A stretch of 57,974 nucleotides of DNA from JAHITU01 sp043800905 (GTDB taxonomy: Bacteria > Patescibacteriota > Minisyncoccia > Phycocordibacterales > UBA12079): NCBI GenBank assembly GCA_043800905.1, contig JAZDMO010000003.1, forward strand, positions 1 through 57,974, read 5' to 3'. The notes below the pieces were generated by a model that did not search any database, was not told where the DNA came from, and saw only the letters and a list, made by a program, of their open reading frames with translations. This document shows positions 16,216-25,568 of the stretch, in pieces (position 1 is the first letter of the stretch; the number at the start of each line of letters is the position of its first letter). Position numbers and translations under genes: made by a program.

Positions 16216-19200
16216 ATGAAAATTTTTAAAATTTTAAATAAAAATAAAAAAAAATGGTGGGCTGTTTTCTTAGTATTTTTTTTAATTGCAAATTGTGCCC
16301 AAGCAAGTTTTACTAATTTATCAGGAAATTCTTTAAATAAAGGTTTGGTGGGTTCTTGGCCTTTAGATCGACAATCTACGGGAACAAATAATTATTTTGG
16401 TTATGCCGATTTTAACAGTTCTACGGATGAAATTACTTTACCAGCTATGAGTCTTGTTAATGGAAGTTATAATTTTAGTTTGTCTTATTGGTTAAAAGCT
16501 GAAAATATTCCGACTGTTGATGATTGGACTTATGCTGATTCACCAATTAGTTTTGGCGGTGATGGTACTGGTTTTATGACTTTTGCTGATGGAGGGTCAA
16601 ATCCAAACCGATTGTCTTTTCGGGCGAATTTTGCTTCGGTTGGTTGGACTTCTCCAGTAGAATCAGGTCAGTTGAGTAATAATGTTTGGTATCATATTGT
16701 TGTTACGTTTAATACCAGTAGTGGTTGGAAAATGTATCAAGATGGTGTTTTAGTTGATTCAAATACTATGTTGAATACTTTTTCTGGAGCTACTGTTAAT
16801 AATAAAATTGGGAAGTCGGATGGTGGAACAGACAGAAGTTTCGATGGAAAAATCACAGATGTTAGATTGTATAATACAACTTTATCAGCCGCTGATGTTT
16901 TGACTCTTTCTTATGTAAGTAATATTGCAGCTTCTGTGGTTCAAAGCAATTTATTTGCTTGGTGGAAACTTAATTATGATAGTGATGATTATTCTGGAAA
17001 TAGTAGAAATGGTACTAATACAGGAGTAACAATAACAATTCCTATGACAGATGGTTATTCCTATGACAAGACTCCTTATTCAAATGATATAACTATCAGT
17101 AGTGGTGGTGCAACCGATCGTTTTGGAAAAAGTTATGGATCTACGGATTTTAATGGAACCAGTAATTATTTAGAAGTTCCTAGTAGTTCCTCTATAGATA
17201 TTAGAAGAACCATTTCTTTTTCCTTTTGGTTTTATGTGGATACTCTCCCGAGTGCGTGGTCAGCTCTCTTTTCAAAAATGGATAGTAGCGGAAGTGTTGG
17301 GTCAAGAACCTACGCTGTGTTTTTGAATACAAATGGTTATTTGCATTTAACTTCGGCTGATGCTACCGGACAAGAAACTGCTGATACTGTTGCTGGTTCA
17401 ATTCAAACAGGTCGATGGTATCACTATATGGCGGTCATTGATAGAAATAGTGGAACTCTGAAATCATATTTAAACGGTGTTCAAGCAGCTTCAGGAACGG
17501 TAAGAACTACAGATACTGTTTCAAACAGTGAGCCTTTAAATATTGGATCACACAGGGGTAGTACTTATAATTATTTTGACGGAAGAATGGAAGATGTTCT
17601 TCTTTATGACAGAGCTTTAACAGCGAACGATGTTCTTTCACTTTATGATTCTTATAATCAAAAAGTTTCTGCTGGAAATTTGAATAAAGGTTTAGCTGGC
17701 CATTGGCCTTTAGATAGTGAAAGTAACAAGGGGAGTTATGGTTATGATATTTCGACTGCGGTTTATAATTCCAATTTTAGCATAGCATCTCAAGATACCA
17801 GTCCTCGTGAGATTAATTTTAATACAGACGGTACAAGAATGTTTATGTTGGGATTCACAGGAGTAGATGTTAACGAATACCACTGTACAACCGGTTTTGA
17901 TGTTAGCACTTGTACTTATGATTCTGTTTTTAGCGTGTCTACACAGGAAATTTATCCTCAAGGTCTCGCCTTTAATCCAGATGGTACCAAGATGTTTGTT
18001 ATTGGTTATTCTGGCGATGATGTTAACGAATACCATTGTACAGTAGGTTTTGATGTTAGTACTTGTTCTTATAATTCTGTTTATAGTGTATCTAGTTATG
18101 AGACTAATCCTTCTGGAATTGATTTTAATACAGATGGTACTAAGATGTTTATTGTTGGTTATGATGGGGATGCTGTCGATGAGTATCATTGTTCCACAGG
18201 ATTTTTAGTTAGTACCTGTGCTTATGATTCTACTTATAGTGTGGCTAGTCAAGAAATCGCTCCATATTCAGTTGTTTTTAATATAGATGGAACAAAAATG
18301 TTCATTGGTGGAAATAATAGCGGTTATGTTCGCGAGTATCATTTGAGTACAGGGTTTGATGTTTCTACCGCTAGTTATGATTCATCGTTAAATGTTTCTA
18401 GTTATGACACGACACCCTTAGGTATAGCTTTTAATACTAATGGTACTAAGATGTTTGTTTCTGGTTTTGCTGGACAAGATATAAATGAATTTGATCTTGA
18501 TACTTCTAGCGTGATTATGGCTGATAAAACTCCCAACTCAAACGATGGAATTACTTTTGATGGTCCAACCTTAATCATTGATCGTTTTGGAAAAACAGAT
18601 GGAGCGATGAGTTTTAGCGGGGGGGTTACTTCGGGTGATTATATCTCTCTTGGTTCTAGCCATGTAATTGATTTAACTAGTGCTACTGTATCTTTTTGGG
18701 CGAAAAGAGATGTTTTAGTTACTACTCAAGATGGTACTAATACGGCTGGAGCTCTTAGAATTCTTTATGGGGGAACTAGTTATAAATTTTTGGATCAATG
18801 GGTGAATGATACTTATTTTCAATTTCAAGGAGAAAGGGATGTCAACAGCGAGTATTGGGCAAATATTACTTCTAGTGTCGTAGCAGACACTAATTGGCAT
18901 CATTTTGTTATTACGGCAAATAATAATGTTTTTACTTTGTATATAGATGGTGTTTATCAGGGTGTTGATAATGATTCATCTGCTGGATATACTTCGAATA
19001 CTTGTACAATTTCAGATATTGCTAAAGGGTATACTGTTGCAAATAGTTCTTATGGTTCTTATTTTGATGGAAGTCTGTCCGATATGCGTTTTTATAACAG
19101 ACCGCTTTCTGCAGCTGAAGTTAGCACCTTATATTCTTCCTACAAACCAAAAATTTCCGCTGGAAATTTAAATAAAGGTTTGGTGGGTTTTTGGCCTTTG

Positions 19201-19809
19201 AATAGTCAAAGCCAAAAATCGAGTACAGTTTATGCTGATAAGACCCCTAATTCAAACGATGGTACCGCAACTAATGGTCCAGCTCTTACTACTGGTCCAA
19301 CTGGTAAGGTGAATGATGCTTTGAGTTTTAATGGTTCAAATCAATGTATAAATATTCCTAATTCAACAGCTCTTGATAACCAAACGATTACAATTTCGGC
19401 TTGGGTAAATCCGACAGCTGATGGAAATTATTTTATTTTTGAAAAAGGAAGTGTAAACACGCAATATTCTTTCTTTTTTGAAGGCGCGTATCTTAGATTT
19501 AGAACTATGGGGGCTGCTTCTTATGATTTAGCTATTGCTAAGACGACTGCAGGAATTACAAATGGTGAATGGCATCATGTAGCAGCGACTTTCGATGGAA
19601 CCACAAAAACAATTTATGTTGATGGAGCTTATGCTACATCTATGACTTGGGCAAATACAATATCTACAAATACTTGGGGAAGTATTATTGGTTGTTATGG
19701 AGGAACCACTCCGAGTTATTTTTTAAATGGAAAAATATCAGGAGTTCGTGTCTATAATCGAGCTCTTTCAGCTGAAGAAATAAATTTGCTTTATCAAACA
19801 AAACAATAA
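16216..19809 (+). CDS. Secreted multi-LamG protein with beta-propeller-like repeats
   Basis: 1197 aa from the ATG at 16216, which begins a signal peptide (basic start, hydrophobic stretch ending ...CAQA at about residue 31). There are four LamG/concanavalin-like domains: two before and two after a middle section. Each opens with LNKGLVG(S/F/H)WPL or a variant and closes with a DGK(I/M)xDVRxYNRxLSA motif. The middle (about 508-765) has five repeats of about 45-50 residues reading FNxDGTKMF(V/I)xGYxGDxVxEYHC, which look like blades of a YVTN-type beta-propeller. Probably a surface adhesin or glycan-binding protein. The gene follows Y1 transposase 1 and is a relative of the 4656 gene. Confidence 0.85.
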   Translation: MKIFKILNKNKKKWWAVFLVFFLIANCAQASFTNLSGNSLNKGLVGSWPLDRQSTGTNNYFGYADFNSSTDEITLPAMSLVNGSYNFSLSYWLKAENIPTVDDWTYADSPISFGGDGTGFMTFADGGSNPNRLSFRANFASVGWTSPVESGQLSNNVWYHIVVTFNTSSGWKMYQDGVLVDSNTMLNTFSGATVNNKIGKSDGGTDRSFDGKITDVRLYNTTLSAADVLTLSYVSNIAASVVQSNLFAWWKLNYDSDDYSGNSRNGTNTGVTITIPMTDGYSYDKTPYSNDITISSGGATDRFGKSYGSTDFNGTSNYLEVPSSSSIDIRRTISFSFWFYVDTLPSAWSALFSKMDSSGSVGSRTYAVFLNTNGYLHLTSADATGQETADTVAGSIQTGRWYHYMAVIDRNSGTLKSYLNGVQAASGTVRTTDTVSNSEPLNIGSHRGSTYNYFDGRMEDVLLYDRALTANDVLSLYDSYNQKVSAGNLNKGLAGHWPLDSESNKGSYGYDISTAVYNSNFSIASQDTSPREINFNTDGTRMFMLGFTGVDVNEYHCTTGFDVSTCTYDSVFSVSTQEIYPQGLAFNPDGTKMFVIGYSGDDVNEYHCTVGFDVSTCSYNSVYSVSSYETNPSGIDFNTDGTKMFIVGYDGDAVDEYHCSTGFLVSTCAYDSTYSVASQEIAPYSVVFNIDGTKMFIGGNNSGYVREYHLSTGFDVSTASYDSSLNVSSYDTTPLGIAFNTNGTKMFVSGFAGQDINEFDLDTSSVIMADKTPNSNDGITFDGPTLIIDRFGKTDGAMSFSGGVTSGDYISLGSSHVIDLTSATVSFWAKRDVLVTTQDGTNTAGALRILYGGTSYKFLDQWVNDTYFQFQGERDVNSEYWANITSSVVADTNWHHFVITANNNVFTLYIDGVYQGVDNDSSAGYTSNTCTISDIAKGYTVANSSYGSYFDGSLSDMRFYNRPLSAAEVSTLYSSYKPKISAGNLNKGLVGFWPLNSQSQKSSTVYADKTPNSNDGTATNGPALTTGPTGKVNDALSFNGSNQCINIPNSTALDNQTITISAWVNPTADGNYFIFEKGSVNTQYSFFFEGAYLRFRTMGAASYDLAIAKTTAGITNGEWHHVAATFDGTTKTIYVDGAYATSMTWANTISTNTWGSIIGCYGGTTPSYFLNGKISGVRVYNRALSAEEINLLYQTKQ

Positions 19810-20080
19810 ATTATTAGGGTTTTAGGTAACTATTTAAATATTTTTTTAAAAATCTGGATTGCCACAGAATTTTTTAAAACAAAAATTCTTCGCAATGACG
19901 GAAAGCGAAGCGTCTCTGCGAGATTAGATTTTTTAATAAAAATCTAATCGTAGCAGTCTAGCGTTTAATTTTTTGGATTACTTTGTGATTTCAAAAGTCT
20001 GGATTCCACCCAAGCCTGCCTGCCGGCAGGCAGGGCGGACAGGTGCCACACAAGGTTTTTTGATTTTTCGTCAAAAATCA

Positions 20081-20128
20081 AAAAACTGTATAATTATGAC
20101 GGTCGTCATAATTATACAGTTTTTTTTT
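20081..20128 (+). terminator. Strong terminator-like hairpin of the TGTATAATT family
   Basis: A 20-bp perfect stem (20081-20100 with 20105-20124), loop GGTC, then T's. The same hairpin type is at about 6860-6905 and, halved, at 2971. It lies 275 bp after the LamG gene. Confidence 0.7.
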
Positions 20129-20541
20129 TTTGCTGGATTGCCATAGAATTTTTTAAAACAAAAAATTCTTCGCAATGACGAAAAACGAAGCGTCTCTGCG
20201 AGATTAGATTTTTTAATAAAAATCTAATCGTGGCAGTCCAGAGATTTTAAATTTAGCACTGGATTGCCACGTCAAAAATTAAGGCTCAAAAGTTTTTTAA
20301 AACTTTTGAGCCTTAATTTTTTCCTCGCAATGACGAATCTTTGGTTCGTTACGGTCCGCTTAGGGCGGACCGTCTTTGCGAGGAACAAAATGTAATGGAG
20401 TGACGAAGCAATCCAGTCTTGCACAATCACGAAGTGGTTTTTATTTCTGGATTGCCACACCGAGCACCAAAAACTTTAATTAAAGTTTTTGGTGCTCGGT
20501 TCGCAATGACGGACAAAACGAACAAAATCTGGGTTGCCACC

Positions 20542-20669
20542 CCCCTCATCCAGAAAAGTATCGTTGATTGTCATCAACACCAAAGAGAATAAAGGATTTG
20601 TTTAATAATAAAATAGAAAAAGAGTATTATAAATAAAAATTTATTTATAATACTTTTCTGGATGAGGGG
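20542..20669. repeat. Element with 19-bp terminal inverted repeats inside a REP
   Basis: CCCCTCATCCAGAAAAGTA at 20542-20560 is the exact inverse of 20651-20669, enclosing 90 nt that includes an ATTATAAATAAA/TTTATTTATAAT hairpin. The element is flanked by GGGTTGCCAC and TCGCAATGAC, the constant arms of the REP family. Confidence 0.75.
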
Positions 20670-20782
20670 TCGCAATGACAAATGAATGTTGGATGAAGGG
20701 GTGGAAATCTAGCTTTACAAAACAATAAAACTAATAGTTAGTTATCCACGGTAAAGAATTATTTAACCCTTACTTTATGTTG

Positions 20783-20788
20783 TATAAT
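20783..20788 (+). promoter_or_regulatory. -10 box upstream of the DUF5011 gene
   Basis: TATAAT preceded by TG, 32 nt before the ATG at 20821. No good -35 box. Confidence 0.4.
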
Positions 20789-20820
20789 AGATTCATATCT
20801 AAGAAATAAATTTAGTATTT

Positions 20821-23055
20821 ATGTTCAATCAAATTGTTGAACTCATAAAAAATAGTGCAATAACCGCGGTTGGATTTGTGGTTGGTATCTTGGGTCATGG
20901 AAATGCCCTTGTTTCTGATTTGCCAATTTCTGGAACTCAAGGAGCCTCGATTGTTGAATCTTTGGAGGTTGATAATAGTATTCCCACAGAAGATTTTGTT
21001 TATCAAGATAATATGACCGAGTTTCAGAATTTAGAAATTCAACAAAATAATGTTGTTGTTCCTATTGCAAATCAAAATCCATCTTTAAATAATGGTTCAG
21101 GAAGTACTTCATATTTACCTAGGGACGAGGAGGCTAAAAGTCCAATTTTCATTAGGCCCGAAGAAAATTATTTACAGGCTACTTCTACGCTTTTAGCAGG
21201 TAATAATAATTTAATTATTCCGACAGGAGTAACCACATCTCTTCTTGGGGCAACTTCAACCGCGGCGACTACTTTATCTGAAATAGAAGAATTACGTCCC
21301 ATTAATCCCATAAAATCGACTAAAACTAAAAAAGAAGTGGATGTGTCTTTGTTGTTGGAAACTGATTTAGATACTTTTGATACTAATTTACAAATTGTTG
21401 ATGTAGTCGAAGATGAAAAATCTTATTATGTAAATTATTCTTTTCAAACTCTTGGTTTGGAAAATTATAAATGGTCTGTAGTTTTAAAAGAAAAACAAAT
21501 AATTATCGGAAGAGACGTTTTGGGTGAAGCTGATTTAGGAGATTATTTATCAAAAGAGTTAGGTGAAGTAGTAGAAAATGAAATTGTTTATTTAAAAGAA
21601 GCTCAAGAAATTCAAGCTATTAAATTTGCTAAAGAAGAGGCGGCTAGAAAAGCCGCTGAAAAGAAAGCTTCATCTTTATATAGTACTTTGGTTGGAAAAA
21701 TTTTGGATAATAAATCTGATGACTTTGAAGATTATGAGCCGGTTGTCAAAAAAGAAGAATTAGATGTTTTGGTTAAAGAAAAAGATACTGAAGATCCATC
21801 TGCTGATACGGAAAGTTCTCAAACAACAAATACAACAGGAACTACAATAAATACGGTTGTAGATAACAAAGCTCCTGTTATTGTTATTAATGGAAATAAT
21901 CCTGCTTTGATTCAATTAAATTCAACCTATTCTGATTTGGGAGCAAAGGTAACTGATAATATTAGTAAGAATTTGAGTGTTCAAATTGGAGGAGACGTGG
22001 TAAATACTGCCGTTGCGGATTCATATTTTGTTGAATATACAGCTACAGATGAGGCCGGTAACACTGCTCAGGCTACGAGAGAAGTTATTGTTTATGATTA
22101 TAATCTTGAGGATTCTGTTGAGGAAACTGTAAATGAAGATTCTAATTCTAATACCGCAACTTCTACAAACGTTACCACCTCTACAGAAGAAGTTGTAGAA
22201 ACTCCAATTGTTGAAGAAATAGCCTCTAGTACTTCTCAAGAAATAATCGTTGAAGATTCGACAGCTACATCTACCGCTACATCAACCGACACTGTTGTTT
22301 CTGAAGAAAACACTCCTGAATTAGAAGCTCCAAGTACTGATATAACCCAATCAACTTCTTTTGATATTTATGAAGTTGTTGACCCTAAAGTGGAAAAGGA
22401 GAAAGAAGAAAAAAATAACAAGTTAAAAAATACGATTGATGCTACGGTTGATACTGTGAATGAATCTATTGATAGTGTGGTAGAAAGCTTAGAACCAGTA
22501 ATTGAAGAAGCGGGGGCGGCTGTGGAAGCTGTAAGTGAAACTGTCGGTGAAGTTGCTGAAGAAATTTCTGCGATGATTGCTTCGATTCATTTCCGTGAAT
22601 TGTTAGGAAATATTTCAGCTTCTTTGGGAGCAAGTGTTGTTAATGCGACACAGGGCATTGGTAGTTTTTTAATAAAGATTGTCCCTGAAAGTGAGATATC
22701 GGTAAATAATTCTATGCCAGCGAATGTGGTTGATGTGGTTAATCCTTTTGTTGAAGAATCGAGCACAGAAAGATTTATTGTTCAAGTTAAAAATAGTGTT
22801 GATAAAGTCCTTAATCCTTTGTATGGCATTATTGGTTCAGCTTCTGATAAGGCTTATGATATGTTTTATTTTATTATGAAAAAAAGTCCTTGGGAAAAAA
22901 CGTCCGTTCAAAGTTATGACAGATTGACTGCTAGCATTGTTCAATCTGAAAATCAAAATCAAGAAGATTCGGGAAAAATAAAAAAAATTGGTGTAGCTCT
23001 GATGCAACTTCCAGAAAATGTTTTTGAATTTTTTAGTAGTCATCGTCCTCAATAA
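20821..23055 (+). CDS. Envelope protein with DUF5011-like Ig domain
   Basis: 744 aa. The N-terminus has one hydrophobic segment (about 12-30), an uncleaved anchor or signal peptide. Long Ser/Thr/Asn-rich, low-complexity linkers follow. A DUF5011-like immunoglobulin fold lies at about 347-428 (DNKAPVIVINGNNP...YTATDEAGNTAQATR). A Thr/Ser/Glu-rich spacer comes next (TATSTATSTDTV). The C-terminal part is helical, with VEEAGAAVEAVSETVGEVAEE-type heptads from about 520 on. The function is unknown; a cell-surface or cell-wall spanning role is an inference from the make-up. It ends 5 nt before gap but is unlikely to share its function. Confidence 0.7.
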   Translation: MFNQIVELIKNSAITAVGFVVGILGHGNALVSDLPISGTQGASIVESLEVDNSIPTEDFVYQDNMTEFQNLEIQQNNVVVPIANQNPSLNNGSGSTSYLPRDEEAKSPIFIRPEENYLQATSTLLAGNNNLIIPTGVTTSLLGATSTAATTLSEIEELRPINPIKSTKTKKEVDVSLLLETDLDTFDTNLQIVDVVEDEKSYYVNYSFQTLGLENYKWSVVLKEKQIIIGRDVLGEADLGDYLSKELGEVVENEIVYLKEAQEIQAIKFAKEEAARKAAEKKASSLYSTLVGKILDNKSDDFEDYEPVVKKEELDVLVKEKDTEDPSADTESSQTTNTTGTTINTVVDNKAPVIVINGNNPALIQLNSTYSDLGAKVTDNISKNLSVQIGGDVVNTAVADSYFVEYTATDEAGNTAQATREVIVYDYNLEDSVEETVNEDSNSNTATSTNVTTSTEEVVETPIVEEIASSTSQEIIVEDSTATSTATSTDTVVSEENTPELEAPSTDITQSTSFDIYEVVDPKVEKEKEEKNNKLKNTIDATVDTVNESIDSVVESLEPVIEEAGAAVEAVSETVGEVAEEISAMIASIHFRELLGNISASLGASVVNATQGIGSFLIKIVPESEISVNNSMPANVVDVVNPFVEESSTERFIVQVKNSVDKVLNPLYGIIGSASDKAYDMFYFIMKKSPWEKTSVQSYDRLTASIVQSENQNQEDSGKIKKIGVALMQLPENVFEFFSSHRPQ

Positions 23056-23060
23056 AAACT

Positions 23061-24164
23061 ATGAATGAAAATGAAACAAAAAAAATTAGAGTTGCAATAA
23101 ACGGATTTGGAAGAATTGGTCGAGTTTTTTTGAAATTACTTTTGGAAAAAGAAAAATTTCTGACTCAAGATTCTTTGGGTTTAAAAAAAGAAATTGAAAT
23201 TGTTGCGATTAATGATCTTTCAGAAATAGAAAATTTAGCTTATCTATTAAAATATGATACTGCTAACGTTTTAAAAAACACTGATTTAGATTTAGAAATA
23301 ATTAAATCAGAAAAAGAAAAAAAGATTAGAATAGGTAAGATGGAAATTTTGTTTTTGAGTGAACCAGACCCAAACTATTTACCTTGGAAAGATTTAGATA
23401 TTGATGTGGTGTTAGAAGCTACAGGAGTTTTTAATAGCTATCAGAAAGCCAGTGCTCATTTACAAGCTGGGGCTAAAAGAGTTGTTTTAACCGCTCCTGC
23501 TAAGGGTGATAAATCTGGGGTAGCAATTCCTGATTATGGGGTAATAGGGAAGACTATTTTGATGGGGATTAATGAAGACGATTTAAAAACTTGTCAGATA
23601 AGTGCTAACGGTTCCTGTACGACTAATGCTGTTAGTCCTGTATTACAAATTTTAAAACAAAAAATTGGAATAAAAAAAGCAATTTTAAATACAATTCACT
23701 CTTATACTGCTACCCAAAAAATTATTGATTCGCCTGATAAAAAGGATTTTCGCAAGGGAAGAGCTGGAGCACAAAATATTATTCCTACTAGCACTGGGGC
23801 AGCTATCGCAACCACTTTAGCTATAAAAGATTTGGTAGGAAAATTTGATGGCATGGCTGTGCGTGTTCCTGTTATTTTAGGTTCTTTGGTGGACTTAACT
23901 TTTGTTACAGATAGAAATACTACCGAAGAGGAAATTAATCAGATTTTAATTGATGCTTCAAAAGAAAAGAAATGGAAAAATATTTTTGGAGTGACTAATG
24001 AACCAATCGTTTCTTCAGATGTTATTGGTAATAAATTTGCTTCTCTAGTAGATTTATCTTTAACTAAAGTGGTTGATCGTGATTTAGTAAAAGTTTTGAT
24101 ATGGTATGATAATGAAACAGGGTATGCTAATACTTTAATTGAACATATTCTAAAAGCTTTTTAA
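23061..24164 (+). CDS. gap: Glyceraldehyde-3-phosphate dehydrogenase, type I
   Basis: 367 aa, slightly longer than the usual 330-340 because of extra residues in the N-terminal half. NAD-binding start INGFGRIGR at about 9-17; active-site SCTTN with nucleophile Cys at 186; catalytic His in NTIHSYTATQ; phosphate-binding GRAGAQNIIPTSTGAA; C-terminal WYDNETGYA. It converts glyceraldehyde 3-phosphate to 1,3-bisphosphoglycerate with NAD(P). It starts the gap-rpiB-rpe-tktN carbon block; the stop overlaps the rpiB start by one base. No Shine-Dalgarno. Confidence 0.97.
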   Translation: MNENETKKIRVAINGFGRIGRVFLKLLLEKEKFLTQDSLGLKKEIEIVAINDLSEIENLAYLLKYDTANVLKNTDLDLEIIKSEKEKKIRIGKMEILFLSEPDPNYLPWKDLDIDVVLEATGVFNSYQKASAHLQAGAKRVVLTAPAKGDKSGVAIPDYGVIGKTILMGINEDDLKTCQISANGSCTTNAVSPVLQILKQKIGIKKAILNTIHSYTATQKIIDSPDKKDFRKGRAGAQNIIPTSTGAAIATTLAIKDLVGKFDGMAVRVPVILGSLVDLTFVTDRNTTEEEINQILIDASKEKKWKNIFGVTNEPIVSSDVIGNKFASLVDLSLTKVVDRDLVKVLIWYDNETGYANTLIEHILKAF

Positions 24165-24649
24165 TGCAAAATAATATGATTGAACATAAAAAAATTTTAA
24201 TATCTTCAGACCATGCTGGTTTTGAATTGAAAGAGGAATTAATTTCTTATATAAAAGATATTGGTTTAGAGGTTGAAGATTGTGGACCTTTTGAATATAA
24301 GTCAGAGGATGATTATCCTGATTTTATTAAACCAGTTGCGCAAAAAATTTCAGAAAATCCAAGTTTAAAAGCGATTATTATTGGTAAGTCAGGACAAGGA
24401 GAAGCTATGTGCGCAAATCGTTTTAAAAAAGTGCGAGCTATGGTTTATAATTGTTTAAATTTGAATATTATAAAATTATCAAGGGAAGATAATGATTCAA
24501 ATATTCTTTCTTTAGGAGCTGGTTTTATTACTACCGAAGATGCTCAAGAAGCTGTGAGAGTGTGGTTAGAAACACCGTTTTTAGGAGAAGAAAGACATTT
24601 AAGAAGAATCCATAAAATAGATGAAGACATTAAAACTATAGAATATTAA
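24164..24649 (+). CDS. rpiB: Ribose-5-phosphate isomerase B family
   Basis: 161 aa, the normal length. SSDHAGFELK at the N-terminus, GKSGQGEAMCANRFKKVRA (substrate loop; GxGxG-like with the active-site region), and SREDNDSNILSLGAGFI match RpiB/LacAB. It interconverts ribose 5-phosphate and ribulose 5-phosphate. The active-site Cys common in RpiB sits differently here, so another sugar phosphate isomerase of the family cannot be excluded. Start overlaps the gap stop (TAATG), so translational coupling is likely; an alternative ATG is five codons in. Confidence 0.88.
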   Translation: MQNNMIEHKKILISSDHAGFELKEELISYIKDIGLEVEDCGPFEYKSEDDYPDFIKPVAQKISENPSLKAIIIGKSGQGEAMCANRFKKVRAMVYNCLNLNIIKLSREDNDSNILSLGAGFITTEDAQEAVRVWLETPFLGEERHLRRIHKIDEDIKTIEY

Positions 24650-24669
24650 AAGAAACGAATTTTGGTTTT

Positions 24670-24830
24670 GCTAAAATTTGTCTTTGCGAGAAGGGATAAT
24701 TTAGTAACCCGGTTACTGAATAAAAACTAACACGGATGCCTAAAGAGATTTAAATTTATAAACTAAAGTAACCGGGTTACTAAATTATTACTTTCGTGGC
24801 AACCTGCCTGCCGGTAGGCAGGTCCAGAAA
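24670..24830. repeat. REP cluster G with AGTAACCCGG inverted repeat
   Basis: REP arms (TCTTTGCGAG... and CGTGGCAACCTGCCTGCCGGTAGGCAGGTCCAG) enclose a perfect 21-bp inverted repeat (24697-24717 with 24767-24787; includes GTAACCCGGTTACT) around a 49-nt loop. It lies between rpiB and rpe. Confidence 0.8.
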
Positions 24831-24853
24831 TAAGTAGTTCAAAAATTAATATA

Positions 24854-25555
24854 ATGAAAAAGACCGAAATAATTCCTGCGGTTTTACCAAAAACTTTTGA
24901 GGAATTGAGGGAAAAATTAAATAAAATAAAAAAAGCTTATGATGTTTTAGAAATAGAACATCGGGTTGTTCAAATTGATGTTTGTGAAGCTACTTTGAAT
25001 AAAAGTTTTGATCTTTTTAGAAAAGAAATTGAAGAATTGAGAGATAAAACCATTGATTTTGAAATAGAGTTAGATTTTATTACTAAAGATTTTAAAACAA
25101 GTATCGATGAATGGATTGATCTAGGTGTCCAAAGAGTGATAATTCATTATGCAAATTTAAAACCTTGGAATATTTTTCCTTGGATTTTTAAATTTAATAA
25201 ATTTGTTAAAAAAAATTCAGATAAAATTGAAATTGGTTTAGGAATTAATTTGGAAACACCTTTGAATAAAATTTTGCCTTATTTAAAAAAGGTTAAATTT
25301 GTTCAATTTATGGGAATTAAAAATATTGGGCATCAGGGACAAATTTTTGATGTTGTGGTTTTAGAAAAAATAAAGGAATTAAGAAAAATAAATTCAGAAA
25401 TAATCGTTTCTGTAGATGGGGGAATAAATTTAGATAATGCCCAGTCTGTTATTATGGCAGGAGCTAATCGTTTAGTAATTGGTTCAGCAATTTTGAATGA
25501 AAATAGTTCGGTAGAAGAAATCGTGAGAAATATAAAAAGTTTTAATAACTTTTAA
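24854..25555 (+). CDS. rpe: Ribulose-phosphate 3-epimerase family protein
   Basis: 233 aa TIM barrel. VQIDVCEATLN corresponds to the DxMDG strand-2 motif, HYANLKPW to the second His motif, GLGINLETP to the middle strand, and IVSVDGGINLDNA with GANRLVIGSAI to the phosphate-binding end. It interconverts ribulose 5-phosphate and xylulose 5-phosphate, linking rpiB and transketolase. Some of the family's usual metal ligands are replaced, so activity on another sugar phosphate remains possible. Separated from rpiB by a REP cluster; it may have its own promoter, as TATAAT overlaps the start region (AATATAATG). Confidence 0.82.
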   Translation: MKKTEIIPAVLPKTFEELREKLNKIKKAYDVLEIEHRVVQIDVCEATLNKSFDLFRKEIEELRDKTIDFEIELDFITKDFKTSIDEWIDLGVQRVIIHYANLKPWNIFPWIFKFNKFVKKNSDKIEIGLGINLETPLNKILPYLKKVKFVQFMGIKNIGHQGQIFDVVVLEKIKELRKINSEIIVSVDGGINLDNAQSVIMAGANRLVIGSAILNENSSVEEIVRNIKSFNNF

Positions 25556-25568
25556 TTTAGTTAAAACT

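Larger units (their letters stand above)
19850..20700. repeat. REP cluster E (about 850 bp, no genes)
   Basis: At least six units with CTGGATTGCCAC ends and CGCAATGACG ends and differing cores: GAATTTTTTAAAACAAAA (twice), AGATTTTTTAATAAAAATCT (twice), TTAAGGCTCAAAAGTTTT, CACCAAAAACTTTAATTAAAG, and the 20542-20669 element. A CCTGCC/GGCAGG palindrome sits at about 20013-20032. No ORF in either strand is supported. Confidence 0.85.

Noticed and set aside
7015..20750. TTATCCACA at 7015 and TTATCCACG at 20742 as DnaA boxes or an origin
   Set aside because: Single isolated sites 13 kb apart, with no cluster, no AT-rich unwinding element and no dnaA or dnaN nearby.
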